From Mycoemilia scoparia (lineage: Eukaryota > Kickxellomycota > Kickxellomycetes > Kickxellales > Kickxellaceae), in assembly GCA_027575805.1 (NCBI GenBank), contig JANBPU010000429.1:1-11668 (forward strand): a DNA stretch of 11,668 nt. The letters run 5' to 3'. Below, piece after piece: positions 8,147-11,668 of the stretch. Position numbers and translations under genes: made by a program. Positions within the stretch are counted from its first letter, which is position 1; each line of letters begins with the position of its first letter. Under the pieces are notes generated by a model that was given only the letters and a program-made list of their open reading frames with translations, was not told the DNA's origin and searched no databases.

Positions 8147-8275
8147 ATGAGACTACTATTCGTATTGGTTATTGTGGCGATGGTTGCTTGTGCTAGTGCT
8201 TTATGGAAACATCCTGGAGGGAAAAATGTAGCTAAATGTAACTTGGGAATTTTACCAAAACGACTCTGCAAGTGA
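8147..8275 (+). CDS. Putative small secreted basic peptide (42 residues)
   Basis: The frame encodes 42 residues. The first 18, MRLLFVLVIVAMVACASA, look like a textbook signal peptide: one Arg, a hydrophobic core and a small-residue cleavage site after ASA. The remaining 24, starting LWKHPGG and ending LPKRLCK, are strongly basic (seven Lys or Arg) with two Cys (31 and 41) and a Lys-Arg pair. I do not recognise the peptide. Two uncertainties affect the model. A splice acceptor ends at 8145, so the signal could be internal in a longer 84-residue product starting at 7937. Also, AA|GTGAGG at 8270-8277 could be a donor: a 57-bp intron to CTGTAG at 8323-8328 would extend the protein by 53 codons to 8488. 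Short frames occur by chance in AT-rich DNA, but this signal-like start is better than most. Confidence 0.38.
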   Translation: MRLLFVLVIVAMVACASALWKHPGGKNVAKCNLGILPKRLCK

Positions 8276-8615
8276 GGGGCCAAGTCAAGAGAGTCCGTGA
8301 TAATGTGCTTTAAATGGCTTCTCTGTAGTCAGCACCTGAAGCAATATATAGAGGGAAGCGAAGATAGCCTAAAAAAGAATGTGACTCTCAATAGGAGCAT
8401 ACGAGATACACAATTAGCGAGGAGTATTCATTTCTGGATCATATACATCAATTCTACTTATTACTACTGGTATTTTTTAGCTTATTGAATTCATTTGCAT
8501 TATAACTTTCGAATACAAAATCTCTATGATCTTTTTAAAATTATAACAGCTTATATCAATAGTATTGTAAAAATATCTCTCTTAATTCATTCACTACAGA
8601 AATATTTATATCATA

Positions 8616-8738
8616 ATATGAGTTATTATTTTTGAAGGGTTGACCATTTACTAACAAATGGTGATCACCAATTTGGCTGTGTTTGCCCCTATAATCGTTG
8701 GCCACCAAAAGTCACCCCTCAAAAATTATTGCCCATAT
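8616..8738 (+). mobile_element. MITE-like inverted-repeat element, copy A
   Basis: The ends are imperfect inverted repeats of about 28 bp: the left end reads ATATGAGTTATTATTTTTGA and the right end, reverse complemented, ATATGGGCAATAATTTTTGA. The 123-bp element has no coding capacity. Its middle holds TTTGGCTGTGTTTGCCCCTA, which is shared with the copies at 8905 and 11240. Size, ends and repetition fit a non-autonomous DNA transposon. A target-site duplication is not clear, possibly TA. Confidence 0.65.
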
Positions 8739-8904
8739 ATACACTTTAACAGTTACAATTGTATCTTCTAAATGAATAATAGCTAATGGCAAAATGAATA
8801 AGTAAGAACTAAAAATCCAAACACCCTTCTTATATGCAGTGTAGGGTAATTGCGAAGTTGTTCCTCAATTGATATCATTCAATGCCATCAGTTAAAGAGA
8901 TAGA

Positions 8905-9027
8905 TGTGTACCATAATGTTTGAAGGGTACCTTTTGGTTGTAGCCAACGATTATAGGGGCAATCGCAGCCGAATGTGCGATCACTACTTTTTAGCAAATT
9001 GTTACTCTTCAAGAATTATCACACGTA
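8905..9027 (-). mobile_element. MITE-like inverted-repeat element, copy B (decayed)
   Basis: GCCAACGATTATAGGGGCAA at 8943-8962 is the reverse complement of the core of copy A. The ends (ATAATGTTTGAAGGGTAC on the left; GTTACTCTTCAAGAATTAT on the right) are the same TTTGAAGGG-type inverted repeats with more mismatches. The element therefore lies inverted relative to copy A, about 165 bp away. Confidence 0.6.
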
Positions 9028-9499
9028 TTACTTTAATTATTTGTCATTTACAAGAATGGTTAAATATCAACAACATGGTTCTCAAGATAATCCAGACTTG
9101 CCTCTCACTGGGAAGACATTTGCTACTACCCATACTGATTTTAGCTTAAGATTTAGTAATTTTTAACCCTAGTTTTTACTGGCAACAATTTTATTTTCAG
9201 AGCAAACAGCACATGAAGCTTGAGTGCGATGATGAGTTTTGGTTAAATAAAATAGCAAATCTGTATTTTTACAAAATCCATAAATAAAAATTTGAAAAGT
9301 AGAATGTACCTAAATCAAAAAAGAATATCGTAATAATCATCGACATTGAATAGTACAGTTCATCACTTTCTAAACAATTTTTTATTCAAGATTATTTAGA
9401 AATTGACCAAATAAAAAATTATATAACCAATAAAACATTTATACCAATTTTCAAACAGTCACACTACCAATCCACCAAAACTAAATACAAACTCCAAGG
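9028..9499. other. AT-rich spacer with one doubtful short spliced frame
   Basis: An ATG at 9056 opens MVKYQQHGSQDNPDLPLTGK, ending after 36 codons. A weak donor at 9156 and a good acceptor (TTATTTTCAG, to 9200) would give a 40-residue product ending QTAHEA. I do not recognise it and do not call it a gene. The rest is AT-rich with several AATAAA hexamers but nothing to which they clearly belong. Confidence 0.3.
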
Positions 9500-9507
9500 T
9501 ATAAATA
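9500..9507 (+). promoter_or_regulatory. TATA box of the unidentified membrane-protein gene
   Basis: TATAAATA lies about 190 bp before the ATG at 9693. There is no ATG between the two, so that ATG is the first in any transcript started here. Confidence 0.6.
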
Positions 9508-9621
9508 GGCTGCTGAACGGCCCCAAATTGTCTAAGAGCCATCTCCTCAACAACCTTTCCCTGTTCTTGGATATCCAACCAGACGTAACAACAACAACCC
9601 TGCAAGAGAATCTCTATCAAC

Positions 9622-9646
<25 letters not shown>
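9622..9646. repeat. CA dinucleotide microsatellite in the 5' leader
   Basis: About twelve CA units lie in the leader of the membrane-protein gene, 46 bp before the start codon. Confidence 0.9.
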
Positions 9647-9652
<6 letters not shown>

Positions 9653-9692
9653 CTCATATACACCTTTTCCTCTCAACCCAGGAATCACCAGC

Positions 9693-10274
9693 ATGCGCGC
9701 ATCAGTGACAGTCCTTTTGTGCAACCTGTTTGCTACATGGCTGCACAAAGTTTTTGCTGACACCAGCACCATTGACAAGCTCATCAGCCTATTTTTTCCA
9801 CATTCTGATGTTTACTTGAACTTTGACCATACCATTACCATCACCTTGGCAATTTTGACTGTCTATATGTGGTATAAGCTCATTGATCGCCGTTTCCAAC
9901 ACCCTATTTGGGATGGCAATATGGATGAATTGCTCGATATTGCTAAAATATTGGCTGATCTTTTGTTGAGTCTCCGCATCAGTGAGGGCAATCTTGGTGC
10001 TTCAGCTATTATATTTGTATTCATGTGTATTGCTTGGCCAAAAATCAGCAATAATGTGGAATTTCCACTTTTTGCATTCCTGTTTGCAGATTTTTGTGCA
10101 TATATATTGGGCATGTATACTCGTTCCCTTTCTGGATACCTTTATATCATCTTGCTCTATATTCAAATGGCAACGGTGAATGCTATCCACAATCGTTTTG
10201 GTGTTTCACTAATGTTAACTGCAGTGATTGTGTATGTGCCAACTTTTGTTGTCTTGGCATTAAAATTTGCTTGA
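9693..10274 (+). CDS. Polytopic membrane protein, family not recognised
   Basis: The 193-residue protein starts MRASVTVLLCNLF. It has about six hydrophobic segments: near residues 3-16, 49-66 (ITITLAILTVYMWY), 106-119 (ASAIIFVFMCIAW), 126-145, 150-168 (YLYIILLYIQMATV) and 173-193, ending VLALKFA. The main soluble loop, between segments 2 and 3, contains DRRFQHPIWDGNMDEL and a helix-like DIAKILADLLLSL. The frame stays open upstream without any ATG, so the start is the first ATG after the TATA box. GC content and codon use look more balanced than in the surrounding spacers, which supports a real gene. It is intronless, unlike the four other spliced genes in the window. I cannot name a family, and a channel, transporter or endomembrane scaffold is possible. 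AATAAA at 10469-10474 is the likely poly(A) signal. Confidence 0.75.
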   Translation: MRASVTVLLCNLFATWLHKVFADTSTIDKLISLFFPHSDVYLNFDHTITITLAILTVYMWYKLIDRRFQHPIWDGNMDELLDIAKILADLLLSLRISEGNLGASAIIFVFMCIAWPKISNNVEFPLFAFLFADFCAYILGMYTRSLSGYLYIILLYIQMATVNAIHNRFGVSLMLTAVIVYVPTFVVLALKFA

Positions 10275-10330
10275 GGACTGCACAATACTTTACTGGCAGC
10301 ATTGGGGTTTAGAGTCAGTGATGTATGTTT

Positions 10331-10345
10331 ATAGAGAGAGAGAGA
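10331..10345. repeat. GA dinucleotide microsatellite in a 3' untranslated region
   Basis: About seven GA units lie 57 bp after the stop of the membrane-protein gene, inside its probable 3' untranslated region. Confidence 0.8.
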
Positions 10346-10468
10346 ATATAGGGCTTATGGATGAGACACATGTTAAATGTGGTTTTATTCTTTTCCTTTT
10401 TCTTTCTTGGTAGTTGTGTATGAATTGATTTTATTGTTTCTTGAAGTTTGTTGAGTTGGTTGTAAAAC

Positions 10469-10474
10469 AATAAA
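10469..10474 (+). other. Poly(A) signal of the membrane-protein gene
   Basis: AATAAA in the context ACAATAAATCTTTT, 195 bp after the stop codon; it is followed by a T-rich stretch. Confidence 0.65.
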
Positions 10475-10814
10475 TCTTTTTTTGGAAACAAATTTGAATT
10501 ATTTATTTCTATAAATGACCAATTTTATCCATAATCAAATGTAAATTGTATGTGTGTGCTCATGCATTTACACTTGACCTGATCATATTCCATTTAGTTG
10601 ACAATTCTCAAGCCCTTATGATTAACTTAGAATTATATGCGATTCGGCTATATAGAATGTATATAAGGTTTATTCAAAAAGTTCATTTATACAGAAGTAA
10701 ATATCCTGATGACTCAGCTTGCCTGTAAATAAACATACAAAGTGGATTGGTGTTGTGAAGGCTATTCTAGGAATCAACCAGAGATTGATTCAGAAATAGT
10801 TGTGAGATAATAGA
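10475..10814. other. Intergenic spacer without recognisable genes
   Basis: Only short incidental frames occur. A CTCAAGCCCTTATGATTAA block near 10607 weakly resembles CTCAAGGCCCTTATAATCA near 487, so dispersed repeat family 1 may begin earlier than I have marked it. Confidence 0.4.
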
Positions 10815-11080
10815 TAAAACGCTTAAAATTCACAAAGCTTTAGGAAAATGGGTCCCTAGGAGTTGGATACAAATTGTCCTGTGATTGGGCCAAATTCCTA
10901 GGAGCCATTTCAATTTACTTCACACTTGATCAGTGGTAAAATCTCACTATATGTCGGAATCTCCTTTGGAGGTGTACCAAGAGAATGCCCTGGATAATAG
11001 CCAATAATCTGTTGTCAGGCTCCAGCCAAACTGTATGAGTTATGGGTAAACTTACAGGGAATGCATGAGGGCACTAATCT
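10815..11080 (+). repeat. Dispersed repeat family 1, copy 4 (longest, least decayed)
   Basis: This copy matches 510-655 and 205-330 directly and 705-970 in inverse. It contains CCTAGGAG twice (10856-10863 and 10897-10904), TGATTGGGCCAAA between them, GATCAGTGGTAAAATCTCAC at 10928-10947 and CATATAGT-type sequence near 10950. Its distal part reads ICCQAPAKLYELW, then VNLQGMHEGTNL, in one frame (about 11011-11085), similar to the minus-strand peptide of copy 3. A stop codon just upstream shows it is broken. Confidence 0.65.
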
Positions 11081-11103
11081 GTTCCCTTTTAGTAGAGAAC
11101 TTG

Positions 11104-11350
11104 CCATATGGATCATAATTTTTGAAGGGCTAAGTTTTACTAGTAGGCCAGTTTCAACTTGCATACTAGTTACCATATATTTCCATTGTCCAATGCTTCA
11201 TTATGCACTATCTGCATTTAGCCCTTCAAAAATAACTACCCATATGGGTAATAATTTTTGAAGGGTGAAAGTTTACTAGTAAAACTGGACATCCGTTTGG
11301 CTGTGATTATCCCTATAAATATTCACCTTCAAAAATTATGATCCATATAG
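11104..11350. mobile_element. Composite MITE-like element with a central palindrome
   Basis: Two units share one junction. The outer ends are near-identical inverted repeats: CCATATGGATCATAATTTTT at 11104-11123 and, in inverse, CTATATGGATCATAATTTTT from 11350 to 11331. The inner ends meet as a palindrome centred on CCCATATGGG at 11239-11248, with arms CCCTTCAAAAAT and ATTTTTGAAGGG. Left unit 11104-11247; right unit 11240-11350. The right unit has TTTGGCTGTGATTATCCCTA in common with copies A and B; the left unit has a different core. There is no coding capacity. Confidence 0.7.
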
Positions 11351-11668
11351 ACAAAAAAATAACACAATTGTTAATTATCTACTTGTTATCAAGATTCCCA
11401 ATATTATTAACTGTCCAAGCGTTACAAAGTATATATGATTCACATGTCCACACAATATATACCATTGGTGTCTTTTTACCCCAGCGAGATAGCACAAGTA
11501 TTCTTCACACAAAAGTATGATATATATACCTTGATTATACAATTAAGAAATGAAAAAAGAATTATAGTTTAGACAAGTTTTGTGACAGATTTGTTCCAAT
11601 TATAGTACTATATCTAAGATTAAACTTTGGTGATCATCCCATTCTTTGTCATTGATAGGCATTCCAAA
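11351..11668. other. Intergenic sequence to the window end
   Basis: This stretch is AT-rich, and I see no gene, RNA or repeat that I can support. Confidence 0.5.

Noticed and set aside
8297..8488. A 63-codon plus-strand frame.
   Set aside because: It has no recognisable motif or promoter. It is kept only as a possible third exon of the small peptide gene.
9056..9223. A two-exon, 40-residue candidate starting MVKYQQHG.
   Set aside because: The donor is weak, the intron would be only 45 bp and the peptide matches nothing I know. Chance is a sufficient explanation.
9459..9644. A minus-strand frame starting MCVCVCV.
   Set aside because: The start is a translation of the CA microsatellite in the leader of the membrane-protein gene.
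10331..11350. A CRISPR-like or tandem array suggested by repeated TTTGAAGGG and CATATGG motifs.
   Set aside because: Spacing is irregular and the repeats occur in inverted pairs at element ends, which fits MITE-like elements, not an array. The DNA is eukaryotic.

Overview
The window looks like nuclear DNA of a fungus, probably an early-diverging one such as a member of the Mucoromycota. The signs are AT-rich spacers, GT-AG introns of about 85-160 bp that break short proteins into many exons, a fungal-type TOM7, a eukaryotic tRNA-Asp with internal A and B boxes, and AATAAA-type poly(A) signals. The lineage is an inference; the eukaryotic nature is seen directly. Most of the simple reading frames are misleading because the genes are spliced. 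I rebuilt the genes by joining exons at splice sites with matching phase.

Layout. 1-1000: decayed copies of a dispersed repeat, with no intact gene. 1271-2284 (+): a HIT-family (HINT/Hnt1-like) nucleotide hydrolase in six exons, including exons of 16 and 24 bp. 2443-3771 (-): a TTC14-like TPR protein in four exons, one of whose introns appears to be GC-AG. Its 3' end converges on that of the HIT gene. 3772-4372: divergent promoter region with an unexplained short frame. 4373-6573 (+): RBM25-like splicing factor (Pro/His-rich N-terminus, RRM, RS and charged regions, C-terminal PWI domain) with one intron close to the start. 6895-7262 (-): TOM7, a 50-residue subunit of the mitochondrial import channel, in three exons. 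7687-7758 (+): tRNA-Asp(GTC). 7937-8275 (+): a possible small secreted basic peptide with an upstream intron. 8616-9027: two members of a MITE-like inverted-repeat family. 9693-10274 (+): an intronless polytopic membrane protein that I do not recognise, with a TATA box and a CA-repeat leader. 10475-11668: a long copy of the dispersed repeat followed by a composite 247-bp inverted-repeat element.

The genes do not form a pathway. Housekeeping genes for RNA processing, mitochondrial import and nucleotide hydrolysis sit next to each other, as is usual in a fungal chromosome arm, with two repeat families filling the spacers. The least explained items are the two repeat families (one carries the remains of a coding sequence), the unidentified membrane protein, and the small secreted peptide whose signal sequence lies next to a splice acceptor.
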